Positions 17,380 through 26,312 of a stretch of DNA of 54,282 nucleotides are shown here, piece after piece (the first letter of the stretch is position 1; the number at the start of each line of letters is the position of its first letter). Source of the DNA: Treponema sp. (GTDB lineage Bacteria > Spirochaetota > Spirochaetia > Treponematales > Treponemataceae); contig JAILKS010000051.1 of NCBI GenBank assembly GCA_024693715.1, positions 1-54,282 on the forward strand, in the 5' to 3' direction. Made by a program: the position numbers and the translations under genes. The notes below the pieces were generated by a model. It had not been told where the DNA came from, ran no database searches, and worked only from the letters and a program-made list of their open reading frames with translations.

Positions 17380-18300
17380 TTATTTTTTTCCAAAGATAGA
17401 TGCTATCAAGAATACCGCAAGCAGTATTGATATTAAAGTTGTAAGATATGTTATTAGAATCCAGAATCCAAGTCGTACATAGTCCATTATATAGGTGTTT
17501 TCTATGTCTTTTTTTATCATCTGTTCAGATGCTTTCATTCTGTTTAAATATTTTGCAAGGTTTGTTTTATTTCCCCTTACTGCTATAACATTACGGTCTT
17601 CAAAGATATTCAAATCTGCTTTTCCATTTCCGATTTTTGCAAGGAATGTCGCAGTATCTCCTTTTTTCATGAACAGATATTTATAGCGTTTCATGTACTG
17701 CTGTTTGTTATGAAGAACGTTCTTTTTAAACTCCTTAAGCATCTTTTTTATACTTACATCGTGAAGTCCTTCCGGATAATATCTTGCCATAAAATAACCG
17801 GAACGTTTTCCTCTCTGCAAATCTTCTTTTTTAAGACGTGATTCATCCTTTATCGAAAAATTAAATTCAAGGTTATCCGGCATTTGAAGTTCTGTTCCGT
17901 TATCAAAAAGGAGTCTTCCTTTCATTGTTTTAAAGGTTTTTCCTTCCCAATATTCATTTTTATAATCCTTGATGTAGGCATCATTTACGGTGAAAGTTTC
18001 TTCAACTATCGATATATAAAGATATTCTCCTGCAAGACAGTCTGTCTCTTTATCCTGAACTGTAACGCCCTTATTAAATGCATAATTTTCAATAAGATAT
18101 ATTTTTGGCTCACCTTTTAGCGCTTCATTTATTTCCATGTTATTTTTCAGAACAGGATATTCATTGATTTGTTTAAGCAATGCTTTTTTACCCGCAATAT
18201 GAGTTCCTATTTTAATAAAACCTGTTACTGCAACTGCTAAAGTACCTGCTAAAAGGATTATCAGAAATAAATAGAGAAATACATTCATTTTCTTTTCCAT
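17380..18300 (-). CDS. Two-TM membrane protein, unknown function
   Basis: 306 residues. One transmembrane helix near the N-terminus (about 7-30) and one near the C-terminus (about 268-302) flank a soluble domain of about 235 residues rich in Lys, Tyr and Asp. That suggests an extracytoplasmic or cytoplasmic domain held between two anchors, a topology seen in several unrelated families such as GIDE-like proteins. I do not recognise the family. A modest AAAGG precedes the first ATG. The gene lies 31 bases after the PfoR-like gene and 16 before metY, so it is probably co-transcribed. Confidence 0.6.
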   Translation of the reverse strand: MEKKMNVFLYLFLIILLAGTLAVAVTGFIKIGTHIAGKKALLKQINEYPVLKNNMEINEALKGEPKIYLIENYAFNKGVTVQDKETDCLAGEYLYISIVEETFTVNDAYIKDYKNEYWEGKTFKTMKGRLLFDNGTELQMPDNLEFNFSIKDESRLKKEDLQRGKRSGYFMARYYPEGLHDVSIKKMLKEFKKNVLHNKQQYMKRYKYLFMKKGDTATFLAKIGNGKADLNIFEDRNVIAVRGNKTNLAKYLNRMKASEQMIKKDIENTYIMDYVRLGFWILITYLTTLISILLAVFLIASIFGKK

Positions 18301-18331
18301 TATATACCTTTATGTATCATTGTAAAATTAT

Positions 18332-19393
18332 TTATAATGCTAAATCGCCGTCTTTTATCCAGCCGATTTTTCTGAAAAGTTTTCCTAAAAGCCAGCAGAT
18401 TACCGCAGGAAGAACAAAGCATACTAAAATCAGTCCAAGCCAGTTAATGAAGTTTGGATTAATTGCAGAAGCTCCATGTGCTATAGCTGCTTCAGAAGGT
18501 TCATACCAGCCGGTAATAACTCCAATCTGTCCTACAAGTCCACATGTTCCCATTCCTGAGCTTACTGCAGCACCGTTCATCTCCATTTTGAAAAGACAGG
18601 TTGCAATTGGTCCGGTAATGATTGATGTAAGAATCGGCGGAATCCATATTTTTGGATTTTTAATTATATTCGGCATTTGAAGCATACTTGTACCTAATCC
18701 CTGAGAAAGAATGCCTCCCCATCTGTTTTCTTTAAATGACATTACTGCAAAACCGACCATTTGTGCACAGCATCCTGCAACTGCCGCTCCACCTGCTAAT
18801 CCGACAAGTCCAAAGGCCGCACAAATTGCTGCAGAACTGATTGGCAGTGTTAATGCGATTCCGACCACGCAGGAAACTATCATTCCCATAATGAACGGAT
18901 GTAATTTTGTTGACCAGATGATGAATTTTCCAACACTGTTTGCCGCTATTCCAATATATTTTGCAGTTAAGACTGTAAGAAGTGCACCGATTAAGATTGT
19001 TACGGCAGGGGTTACAATTATATCTACCTTTGTTTTTTTGCTTACAAGCATTCCTGTTTCTGCCGCTGCAATTGCGATGATTAAAACTGCGAGAGGACCT
19101 CCTGCACCACCGGTAACGTTTGCTGCCGCACCGACTGCCGCAAGTGAAAAAAGAACAAGTCCGTCAACCTTCATTGCATAGCCGATTCCGATTGCCATAG
19201 CGGCTCCTACAACACTTGCATTTGTCGCAAAATTTCCGGCATCTACAAAAAACTGAAAAAATGGATTTACAGAAATCCGTAGAAGCTGCTGTCCTAATGT
19301 TTTAATTATTGTTCCTATCAATAAGGAAGCAAACAATCCCTGAGCCATTCCGCTCATTGCATCTATAAAATATCGTTTTACGTATTTATTCAT
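18332..19393 (-). CDS. PfoR-like PTS_EIIC_2 family membrane protein
   Basis: 353 residues, about ten hydrophobic helices rich in Gly and Ala. The pattern (GTIIKTLGQQL, AAAIGIGYAMKVDGLVLFSLAAVGA, TPAVTILIGALLT, MNGAAVSSGMGTCGLVGQIG) fits the PTS_EIIC_2/PfoR family, membrane proteins related to PTS IIC but usually without IIA/IIB partners. The substrate is unknown. The ATG at 19393 has no ribosome site and is only nine bases from a TATACT box, so the mRNA may be nearly leaderless. It is first in a minus-strand operon and divergent from the ABC transporter genes. Confidence 0.8.
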   Translation of the reverse strand: MNKYVKRYFIDAMSGMAQGLFASLLIGTIIKTLGQQLLRISVNPFFQFFVDAGNFATNASVVGAAMAIGIGYAMKVDGLVLFSLAAVGAAANVTGGAGGPLAVLIIAIAAAETGMLVSKKTKVDIIVTPAVTILIGALLTVLTAKYIGIAANSVGKFIIWSTKLHPFIMGMIVSCVVGIALTLPISSAAICAAFGLVGLAGGAAVAGCCAQMVGFAVMSFKENRWGGILSQGLGTSMLQMPNIIKNPKIWIPPILTSIITGPIATCLFKMEMNGAAVSSGMGTCGLVGQIGVITGWYEPSEAAIAHGASAINPNFINWLGLILVCFVLPAVICWLLGKLFRKIGWIKDGDLAL

Positions 19394-19402
19394 AAATCAC
19401 AG

Positions 19403-19429
19403 AGTATAAAAAATAACAGTTTTGTTCAA
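19403..19429 (-). promoter_or_regulatory. Promoter of the PfoR-like operon
   Basis: Minus strand TTGAAC (19424-19429), 15-base spacer, TATACT (19403-19408), nine bases before the ATG. The spacer is short, but no ribosome site is available for a longer leader. Confidence 0.5.
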
Positions 19430-19459
19430 TTGCTCTACACATTGTTATTTTTTTATATT
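19430..19459 (+). promoter_or_regulatory. Possible promoter of the ABC exporter operon
   Basis: TTGCTC (19430-19435), 18 bases, TATATT (19454-19459), followed by an AT-rich leader and a strong GGAGG (19492-19496) before the ATG at 19505. Several alternative AT-rich boxes exist. Confidence 0.35.
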
Positions 19460-19504
19460 ATATTTTTATCTATATATATTTTTATAAAAGTGGAGGCATA
19501 CTTT

Positions 19505-20458
19505 ATGATTGAAGTTTCCCACGTTTCCCGCAATTTCGGGACATTTCGTGCGGTAAATGACATCAGCTTTTCTATTCCGACTGGTCAGATTGTAGGACTT
19601 CTTGGACCAAATGGGGCTGGTAAAACTACTACAATGCGAATGATAACAGGCTTTTTATCTCCGTCAGAGGGAAAAATTTTTATAGACGGAAAGGATATTT
19701 CGGAAAATCCGGTAGAAGCAAAAAAGAAGATTGGATATATGCCGGAATCTGCTCCTTTATACTCAGATATGATTGTCGAGGATTATCTTACATATGTTGC
19801 AAAAATGCATAATCTTAATCCTGAAGAAAAAGTTCCTCTTTTATGCAAGGAATGCGGACTTAAAGAAGTAATGAGCAAAAATATTAATGAGCTTTCACGT
19901 GGAAACAGACAGAGGGTTTCTCTTGCACATGCTCTTATGAATGATCCTCAGATTCTTATTCTTGATGAACCGACATCAGGTCTTGATCCGAATCAGGTTG
20001 AGGATGTAAGAAATATTATCCGTGACATTGGAAAAACAAGAACCGTTATAGTTTCTACTCATATTTTGAGCGAAGTTGAAACTCTTTGTAATAATGTAAT
20101 TATTATTTCAGGCGGAAAGGTTGTTGCAAACAGTCCGACGGAAGAGCTTCGTGAAAGCTTTGGAAATAAGGTGGCAGTTAAACTTACAGTTGGCGGTGCT
20201 GATTTTAAGACAATAAGTTCAGCATTAAAGAATGTAAAAGGAGTTTTATCTGTTTCAAAGACAGATGCAGACGATCTTTTCTGTAAGGATAAAGCGTCAG
20301 GTATTTTATTGAATATTGATGGAAAAGAAGAACTTCGCCCGGAAATAGTAAAAATCATTACAAAAAATAAATGGTTCTTGTATGAAATGGCAGTCAGAAA
20401 GAACAGTCTTGAAGATGTATTCCATGCACTTACTAATGAAGAAAAGACGGGGGCATAA
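19505..20458 (+). CDS. ABC transporter ATP-binding protein, Gld-type exporter
   Basis: 317 residues from the ATG at 19505, chosen because GGAGG lies eight bases upstream and the protein then opens with the usual MIEVSHVSRNFG; an in-frame upstream start would only add a hydrophobic leader. Walker A is GPNGAGKTTT (about 37-46), signature LSRGNRQRVSLAHALM, Walker B ILILDEP, switch His in STHILSE. The C-terminal extra domain is typical of ABC-2 exporter ATPases of the GldA/CcmA type. It precedes a permease, a GldG-like and a DUF4340 gene, the standard four-gene set. Substrate unknown. Confidence 0.92.
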   Translation: MIEVSHVSRNFGTFRAVNDISFSIPTGQIVGLLGPNGAGKTTTMRMITGFLSPSEGKIFIDGKDISENPVEAKKKIGYMPESAPLYSDMIVEDYLTYVAKMHNLNPEEKVPLLCKECGLKEVMSKNINELSRGNRQRVSLAHALMNDPQILILDEPTSGLDPNQVEDVRNIIRDIGKTRTVIVSTHILSEVETLCNNVIIISGGKVVANSPTEELRESFGNKVAVKLTVGGADFKTISSALKNVKGVLSVSKTDADDLFCKDKASGILLNIDGKEELRPEIVKIITKNKWFLYEMAVRKNSLEDVFHALTNEEKTGA

Positions 20459-20460
20459 AG

Positions 20461-21165
20461 ATGAAATTCAGTATTATAATGAAAAGGGAACTGAAATCTT
20501 ATTTTTCAGGTCCTATTGCATATATCGTAACGGCATTATTTCTTCTTGTTGCCGGAATAATGTTTTTTGCAGGATTTTTTATTGGTGATAGAGTTGAGCT
20601 GAGAGGTTTTTTCTCATGGTTACCGATTTATCTTTCGGTTTTTGTTCCAGCCCTTACAATGCGAATTTTTTCGGAAGAAAAGAGAAGCGGTTCTATCGAA
20701 ACCTTGATGACTCTTCCTGTTACAGAGTTTGATGTTGTACTTGGAAAATATCTGGCTTCTTTTTTGAGCACCTTGATAATGATTGCTCCTACAATTTTCT
20801 ACGTAATCACTGCTTATATTTTCGGTACTCCTGATTTTGGTCCGATTGTTTTAGGTTATCTTGGAACTGTTTTGCTCGGTGCCGGTTATACTGCAATTGG
20901 TATTTTTGCTTCTTCCATAACTAAAAATCAGATTATAGCTTTCTTTACAGGTGCAATTATCTGTATCGTTCTTACTCTGCTTAATTCATTCCTGGTTTTT
21001 ATTCCGGGGCCTGCAGTAAGTGTTTTAAGTTATCTTAGTGCAAAAAATCATTTTGATTCAGTTGCAAAAGGAATTATAGATACAAGAGATATTATCTATT
21101 TTATATCGCTCACAGTTCTTTTCTTTGCACTTACAGTAAGAGTTCAGAAAAAGGAGTCGCGCTAA
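20461..21165 (+). CDS. ABC-2 type permease, GldF-like
   Basis: 234 residues, six transmembrane helices. The N-terminus (FSIIMKRELKSYFSGPIAYIVTALFLLVAGIMFF) and the EEKRSGSIETLMTLPVTEFDVVLGKY motif are characteristic of ABC-2 permeases partnered with GldA-type ATPases. It starts two bases after the ATPase stop and is followed one base later by the GldG-like gene, so the set is translated as one unit. Confidence 0.9.
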   Translation: MKFSIIMKRELKSYFSGPIAYIVTALFLLVAGIMFFAGFFIGDRVELRGFFSWLPIYLSVFVPALTMRIFSEEKRSGSIETLMTLPVTEFDVVLGKYLASFLSTLIMIAPTIFYVITAYIFGTPDFGPIVLGYLGTVLLGAGYTAIGIFASSITKNQIIAFFTGAIICIVLTLLNSFLVFIPGPAVSVLSYLSAKNHFDSVAKGIIDTRDIIYFISLTVLFFALTVRVQKKESR

Positions 21166-21166
21166 A

Positions 21167-23257
21167 ATGAAAAAAATTATTGAATGGTTTAAAAGTTCTA
21201 AAAGTGATTTTGCGCTTTTTATCCTGCTGTTGATTCTTTTGAATGTTGCGGGAATAAATGCATATAAACGGTTTGACTGTACTCAGCCTAAATCTTATTC
21301 TCTTTCAAAGGCAAGTAAAAATATCGTGAAGAATTTGTCTGCACCTCTTTCTATCCGTGTATTTTTTGACAAGAATCTTCCGTCACAGTGTCAGACAATC
21401 GAGCAGTATGTAAAAGATCTTCTTGATGAATACAAGGGTGTTGCAAACAGAAATTTTTCCGTATCATACATGGATATGTCAAAACCGAAAAATGTAGAGC
21501 TTGCAGAAAATCTTGGTTTAAATCAGGTTCAGATTCAGGAAGTAAAAAACAATGAAGTCGGCTTTAAGCAGGTTTATATGGGGCTTGTTATTTCTTATGC
21601 CGATGAAGTTGAAGTTATAGACAGCATAGAAACTACCGATGGATTTGAGTATTTGATTACATCTAAGATTTCTAAAATGATTTCTACCGCTGATGCTCTT
21701 GCAGGTCTTTCAGGCGATGAAAAAATCAAGGTTACGCTTTATCTTTCTGATTCCTTAAACGGACTTGGAATTCAGGGACTTGAGCAGACAGAAACAGCCG
21801 TAAAAACTGTGTTTGATAATGTTAATAAAGCAAAGCAGAACAGACTTGTATATAATGTAGTAAGACCTGATTCCTTCCAGGTTGATGATATAGTTGCTCA
21901 TTACGGAATACAGGGAGTTTCGTTTGATAAGGGCGGAAAAACTGAAAAGGCTGCAATTGGTGTTGTGCTTGAAACAGGCGATGATTTTGTAATTCTTCCT
22001 GTTTATATTACACGTTCTATTTTTGGAAATGTGATTGCGGGGCTTGATGTTCTTGAAAATTCAATTAATGAAGGAATTCAGAATCTTGTTTCAAAACCTG
22101 ATCAGATTGGTTATATTGCAGGACATAATGAGCATGATATCAACAGGGAAGAAGATTGTCTTTATTTTAATCAGCTTTTAAGTCAGCGCTATAAGATAGT
22201 TCAAATCGATTTACTTAATGATGATATTCCTGCAGGAATTACAACTTTAATTGTAAATGGACCTGAATTTCCTTACAACGAAGAAGAGCTTTATAAAATT
22301 GATCAGTTCATTATGAGAGGCGGAAATGTAATGTTCTTCCTCGACGGGCTTGTACAAAATCCAAATAAACAGAATTTTATGGACGGGCAGCCTTCGTTTG
22401 TCGCTAAAGAAAATACAATTGACGGACTTCTTCAAAAGTATGGAATTACGCTTGGTCATAATTTTGTTCTTGACAAGCAGTGTTATGTTTCAAATACAAG
22501 AGAATCCGGTAAAACAGAAATGTACTGGGTTCCGACACTTCAGAAAAATCAGCTTAATCAGAAGAATCCTATAACTAAAAATCTTGGTTATGTTTATGTT
22601 CTTGCAGCAAGCTCAATAGATGTAAATACAGATAATCCTGATTTAACTTATACTGTTCTTGCTAAATCTTCAGATAAATCATGGCTGTATGACGGTGACG
22701 GTATTTTTTCTTCAGAATTCCTTCGTCCGGCAGATGAAAGCAACATGAAGAGTGAAAATCTTTTTGTACTTGTAGAAGGAAAATTTACAAGTGCATTTGA
22801 TAAGGCTGTTGTTTCTAAACCGGAAGCTGCAGCTGAAAATGAAGAAGCTGTTGTACAGACTTTTGAAACATCAAATTATATTTCAAAGGCTCAGGTCCCT
22901 GGAAAGATTTTTGTTTCAGGTTCATCTGAGTGTACTACAGCACAGCTTATAGATCCTGGTGCAACAAATCCTGCCGCTATGCTTATTCTTAATGCGGTAG
23001 ATTATATGAACGGTAATGAGGATTTGTGTCTTATGAGATCTAAAGGACTTTCTATCAGTACTTTTGAAAGAAAGTCTCCGGGACTGGTTCAATTTATGAG
23101 ACTGTTTAATATGTTCATTCTTCCGCTTCTTGCAGGTCTTTCCGGCTTCATTGTATGGAATTTACGTCGCAAACGAAAGATTAGAATCAATAAAAAATAT
23201 AATCCTGATGATTCAAGAACTATTGTAAAAGAAAGCAAAAAGAGAAGTGAAATGTAG
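21167..23257 (+). CDS. GldG-like ABC transporter auxiliary protein
   Basis: 696 residues. An N-terminal transmembrane helix (about 15-32), a large extracytoplasmic part with the ABC_transp_aux pattern (YSLSKASKNIVKNLSAPLSIRVFFDKNLP ... VKDLLDEYKG, and IGYIAGHNEHD), and a C-terminal helix (about 650-672) followed by a basic tail. This is the topology of GldG, the large partner of the GldA/GldF exporter. Residues about 370-410 (GGNVMFFLDG) belong to the same family pattern. It abuts the permease and precedes the DUF4340 gene by nine bases. Confidence 0.87.
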   Translation: MKKIIEWFKSSKSDFALFILLLILLNVAGINAYKRFDCTQPKSYSLSKASKNIVKNLSAPLSIRVFFDKNLPSQCQTIEQYVKDLLDEYKGVANRNFSVSYMDMSKPKNVELAENLGLNQVQIQEVKNNEVGFKQVYMGLVISYADEVEVIDSIETTDGFEYLITSKISKMISTADALAGLSGDEKIKVTLYLSDSLNGLGIQGLEQTETAVKTVFDNVNKAKQNRLVYNVVRPDSFQVDDIVAHYGIQGVSFDKGGKTEKAAIGVVLETGDDFVILPVYITRSIFGNVIAGLDVLENSINEGIQNLVSKPDQIGYIAGHNEHDINREEDCLYFNQLLSQRYKIVQIDLLNDDIPAGITTLIVNGPEFPYNEEELYKIDQFIMRGGNVMFFLDGLVQNPNKQNFMDGQPSFVAKENTIDGLLQKYGITLGHNFVLDKQCYVSNTRESGKTEMYWVPTLQKNQLNQKNPITKNLGYVYVLAASSIDVNTDNPDLTYTVLAKSSDKSWLYDGDGIFSSEFLRPADESNMKSENLFVLVEGKFTSAFDKAVVSKPEAAAENEEAVVQTFETSNYISKAQVPGKIFVSGSSECTTAQLIDPGATNPAAMLILNAVDYMNGNEDLCLMRSKGLSISTFERKSPGLVQFMRLFNMFILPLLAGLSGFIVWNLRRKRKIRINKKYNPDDSRTIVKESKKRSEM

Positions 23258-23266
23258 GGGTAGGAA

Positions 23267-24145
23267 ATGAGTAAGCGAAAGATTTTTTTATTGGCAGCAA
23301 ATGCAGTTCTTCTTTGTGTATGTATAATTCAATTTATTGTAAAAGCTCAGTCTCATGTTAAAGTTTTTTCAATCAAAGGTGATGTTGACTGTATTGAAAT
23401 TACAAAGGCAGACGGAAGTTTTTCCATCATAAAAAATGAGGATAAGTGGTTTGTCGGTGAGAAACAGTATCCTGCAAATTCTAATACCGTAAAATCTATT
23501 CTGGATGCGGTTTCAAGTATAAATGCACTGGACAGGGTTTCTTCTGCTTCAATTGCGGCAAATGCTGAAAAATATGAACTTACAGATGCAAAGAAAATTA
23601 CTGTTACTGCAAAACGAAAGGATAAGGTTCTTCGTACACTGACTATCGGTAAAAATGCATCTGCCGGAACACAGTGTTATGCGGTTTTTGATAAATCAAA
23701 TGACATCTATCTTGTATCCGGTAATCTGAAGGGTGTTTTCTCAAAAACAGTCGCAGAAATCCGTGAAATGTCAGTTATAAAGGAAAATGCAGAGGATGTT
23801 GAATCTGTAGATGCTGTTTTAAGTGACGGACGAAGCGTAAAGCTTACAAGAGAATCTGAAATTGAAGGTTTTTCACAGGATCAGGTTGTTCAGACGCTTG
23901 AAAATTTTGCAAATCTGTCTGCAACAAAATGGTATGATTCAAAGATTAATTTAGGCGGAGAAATGATTGCATCCGTTAAAATAAATCTCAAGGATAAAAT
24001 AATAACACTTGATGCGTATAAAATTCCTGCAAAGGATGAAAATTCTTCAGATGTTTATTATGCGGACTGCAGTGAATCGCCTTATACCTTTGAATTTGTA
24101 AATTATGCCGGTCAACGGTTCGAAATTCTTTCAAAAATCAAATAA
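23267..24145 (+). CDS. DUF4340 domain protein
   Basis: 292 residues. An N-terminal hydrophobic anchor (about 5-25) and a repeated beta-rich domain: IEITKADGSFSIIKNEDKWFVGEKQYPANSNTVKSILDAVSSINA, KYELTDAKKITV, and the second half starting DAVLSDGRSVKLTRE. This is the DUF4340 pattern regularly found next to GldG-like proteins, supporting an exporter accessory role at the cell envelope. GGGGTAGG lies just before the ATG. pth follows after a single base. Confidence 0.82.
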   Translation: MSKRKIFLLAANAVLLCVCIIQFIVKAQSHVKVFSIKGDVDCIEITKADGSFSIIKNEDKWFVGEKQYPANSNTVKSILDAVSSINALDRVSSASIAANAEKYELTDAKKITVTAKRKDKVLRTLTIGKNASAGTQCYAVFDKSNDIYLVSGNLKGVFSKTVAEIREMSVIKENAEDVESVDAVLSDGRSVKLTRESEIEGFSQDQVVQTLENFANLSATKWYDSKINLGGEMIASVKINLKDKIITLDAYKIPAKDENSSDVYYADCSESPYTFEFVNYAGQRFEILSKIK

Positions 24146-24146
24146 G

Positions 24147-24800
24147 ATGATTCAATTAGTTGCATTTTTAGGAAATTATGGTAAAGAATACGAAAAAACA
24201 CGTCATAATGTGGCATGGTTTTTTGAAGATTCTTTACCGTTTGCCGGAAAATTAAGCTGGCAGAGAAAATTTAAAGGTCAGATTGCTTCAATTACTCCAC
24301 AGGAGCTTTCAGAATGGGCATGTGATTGTAAAATCTGTTCAAAAAAAGACGGAACTCCCGTGCTTGTGCCCGAACAGTCTCCCGAACATATTTATTTTTT
24401 AAAACCTGAAACATATATGAATCTTTCGGGCGAAAGCATCATTGAAGCGGTAAATTTTTATAAGCTTAAACCTGAAAATGTACTTGTAATTCATGATGAG
24501 CTTGAGCTTTTACCCGGTTTTTTGAGTTTTAAATGGTCAGGCGGGCTTGGTGGTCATAACGGACTTCGTTCTACAAAAGCGGTTTTGAATACTGCAGATT
24601 TCTGGCGGCTTCGTTTTGGCATAGGAAGACCAGAGCATCCTGATATTGCGGGCTATGTTTTGAGCAGATTTACTAAAGAAGAACAGGAGCGTCTGCTTAA
24701 TGTATTTGCTCAGGCAGATTTGCTTTTGGTAAAGGCTTTACTTTCTCCCGATCCGTCGAAGTTAATACAGGAATGGGGTAAAAAGAAGGTCTCCGAATAA
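24147..24800 (+). CDS. pth: Peptidyl-tRNA hydrolase
   Basis: 217 residues with the start set at 24147; an in-frame ATG at 24105 would add 14 residues overlapping the previous gene, while the family starts as seen here (IQLVAFLGNYG..YEKTRHN). The enzyme releases peptides from peptidyl-tRNA that falls off the ribosome. Catalytic features: His20 in TRHN, Asn in YMNLSG, Asp in VIHDELEL, Asn in GGLGGHNGLRS. Two oddities are GNYG in place of the usual GNPG, and an insert of roughly 25 residues (about 50-75) with a CDCKIC cluster before the FLKPETYMN strand. No clear ribosome site is visible, so translation may be coupled to the DUF4340 gene one base upstream. Confidence 0.9.
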   Translation: MIQLVAFLGNYGKEYEKTRHNVAWFFEDSLPFAGKLSWQRKFKGQIASITPQELSEWACDCKICSKKDGTPVLVPEQSPEHIYFLKPETYMNLSGESIIEAVNFYKLKPENVLVIHDELELLPGFLSFKWSGGLGGHNGLRSTKAVLNTADFWRLRFGIGRPEHPDIAGYVLSRFTKEEQERLLNVFAQADLLLVKALLSPDPSKLIQEWGKKKVSE

Positions 24801-24853
24801 AAAAAAAATACACGAATTCTTAAAAAATTATGAGATTTTAAAGAATTCGTGTA
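24799..24853 (-). terminator. Terminator of hpf
   Basis: A 13-bp perfect stem (24809-24821 with 24841-24853). On the minus strand it is followed by a long T-run (24799-24808 read as A on the plus strand), so it terminates hpf transcripts. It lacks a T-run in the pth direction. Confidence 0.8.
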
Positions 24854-24886
24854 GTAATGCTTATTTGATTATATATCTGTGAAAGG

Positions 24887-25174
24887 TTACTTTCCCTGCA
24901 CCTTGTCTTTTTCCTTTTTGATTTTGTTGTCAAGAACATCCATCATTTTGTTTAAGGCAGCCCCAAAATCAAAATCCTTGCCGTCTACGTGTGCCTGTGC
25001 ACCCCATCGGAAGTTTACAGTCGTATCAAAAGAATATTCTTTATCATGTTTTATGCGCATGATAAGGTCAATAATCAGATCATCGGCATAAGAAATGCGT
25101 TTAAGCTTTGATTCAATCATGTCTGATTGCTTTTGATCTAAAGTAAATCCTACAGCGTTAATTGATTTAGTCAT
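24887..25174 (-). CDS. hpf: Ribosome hibernation factor HPF/RaiA, short form
   Basis: 95 residues. The pattern SINAVGFTLDQKQSDMIESKLKRISYADDLIIDLIMRIKHDK ... FDTTVNFRWGAQAHVDGKDFDFGAALNKMMDVLDNKIKKEKDK is that of HPF/RaiA ribosome-binding proteins, which fill the tRNA/mRNA channel of idle 30S subunits. Only the short form is present, lacking the dimerising C-terminal domain of long HPF. Expressed from its own promoter divergent from hprK, with a G-rich ribosome site and its own terminator. Confidence 0.8.
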   Translation of the reverse strand: MTKSINAVGFTLDQKQSDMIESKLKRISYADDLIIDLIMRIKHDKEYSFDTTVNFRWGAQAHVDGKDFDFGAALNKMMDVLDNKIKKEKDKVQGK

Positions 25175-25202
25175 AGTAGTACCCCCATATTTTGTTATTC
25201 TA

Positions 25203-25229
25203 TTTATAGTATAATACGCTAACTGTCAA
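25203..25229 (-). promoter_or_regulatory. Promoter of hpf
   Basis: Minus strand consensus TTGACA (25224-25229) and TATAAA (25203-25208) with a 15-base spacer, about 30 bases before the hpf start. Confidence 0.5.
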
Positions 25230-25251
25230 AAAACAAATAAAAAAATAAATA

Positions 25252-25280
25252 TTGAATAAAAATCTTTAGATGTGTATAGT
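25252..25280 (+). promoter_or_regulatory. Promoter of the hprK-HPr-lexA-holA operon
   Basis: TTGAAT (25252-25257), 17 bases, TATAGT (25275-25280). The ATG at 25287 is six bases after the -10 box, so transcription would begin at or next to the start codon itself. Confidence 0.65.
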
Positions 25281-25286
25281 ATATAT

Positions 25287-26276
25287 ATGGCAGATAAGAA
25301 ATTTACTGTTTTAGATTTGCTCGATCTTGATTTATCAGGACACGATGCACTGGAATTAAAATGTATAGCAGGCCGCAGAGGTCTTCCACGTGCCATCACA
25401 ATTCCTGAATTGAATCGTCCAGGTCTTGCATTAAGCGGATTTTATGAAAGCTTTGCAGGTGACAGACTTCAGATTTTCGGTCGCGGTGAATGGGCTTATC
25501 TGATGAAATTAAAAAAAGAACAGAAAATTGAATCTCTTGAGATTTTCTTCAGCAATAATGTTCCGTGCTGTGTTTTTACTTATGGTCTTGAACCTCCTGA
25601 TGAATTCAGGCTTCTTGCAGAAAATGCATGCTGTCCTATTTTACAGACATCTCTTCCTTCTACAGAATTTTCAAACAGAATAACCCGTGTACTTTCCAAT
25701 ATCTTTGCCGCTCATAAAACAATGCATGGTGTTCTTGTAGAGGTATTCGGTATAGGCATTTTGTTGAACGGTCATTCGGGTGTTGGAAAAAGTGAAACTG
25801 CCCTTGAGCTTGTAGAAAGAGGTCATCGTCTTGTTGCAGATGATATTATTGAAATCCGTTGTGTAAACGGTAATATTCTTCTTGGAAGAGGTCCTAACAC
25901 TACAATTTCGCATCACATGGAAATAAGGGGACTTGGAATTATTAATATTTCACAGCTTTATGGTGTTGGTGCAATCCGTAATCAAAAAGAGGTGCAGCTT
26001 ATTGTTCAGCTTGAAGACTGGGATTCTTCTAAGGAATATGACAGGCTTGGCACGGAACAGAATTATAAGGAAGTGCTTGGTGTAAAGGTGCCTATGATTA
26101 CGATTCCTGTAAAACCGGGACGAAATCTTCCTATTATTATTGAAGCTGCTGCAATGAATGAACGTCTTAAGGACATGGGGTATAATTCGGCAAAAGATTT
26201 TAATCAGAATATATTAAAGTGGATTGAAAAAGGTGATGCAAAGGCTGCCTATTACGGCACAGATGATTCATATTAA
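25287..26276 (+). CDS. hprK: HPr kinase/phosphorylase
   Basis: 329 residues from the ATG at 25287; the family begins at this position and the upstream GTG at 25272 overlaps the promoter. HprK phosphorylates HPr on a serine and removes it again, signalling metabolic state. Catalytic features: His147 in MHGVLVEV, P-loop GHSGVGKS at 162-169, VADD region near 184, and the HprK signature EIRGLGIINI around 212. There is no ribosome site, consistent with a leaderless mRNA. Its substrate HPr follows 36 bases later. With no sugar-specific PTS genes here, a regulatory PTS, as in other treponemes, is likely. Confidence 0.94.
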   Translation: MADKKFTVLDLLDLDLSGHDALELKCIAGRRGLPRAITIPELNRPGLALSGFYESFAGDRLQIFGRGEWAYLMKLKKEQKIESLEIFFSNNVPCCVFTYGLEPPDEFRLLAENACCPILQTSLPSTEFSNRITRVLSNIFAAHKTMHGVLVEVFGIGILLNGHSGVGKSETALELVERGHRLVADDIIEIRCVNGNILLGRGPNTTISHHMEIRGLGIINISQLYGVGAIRNQKEVQLIVQLEDWDSSKEYDRLGTEQNYKEVLGVKVPMITIPVKPGRNLPIIIEAAAMNERLKDMGYNSAKDFNQNILKWIEKGDAKAAYYGTDDSY

Positions 26277-26312
26277 TGAAAAGTTTTTTTTGAGAGAGAA
26301 AAGGGGATTAAA

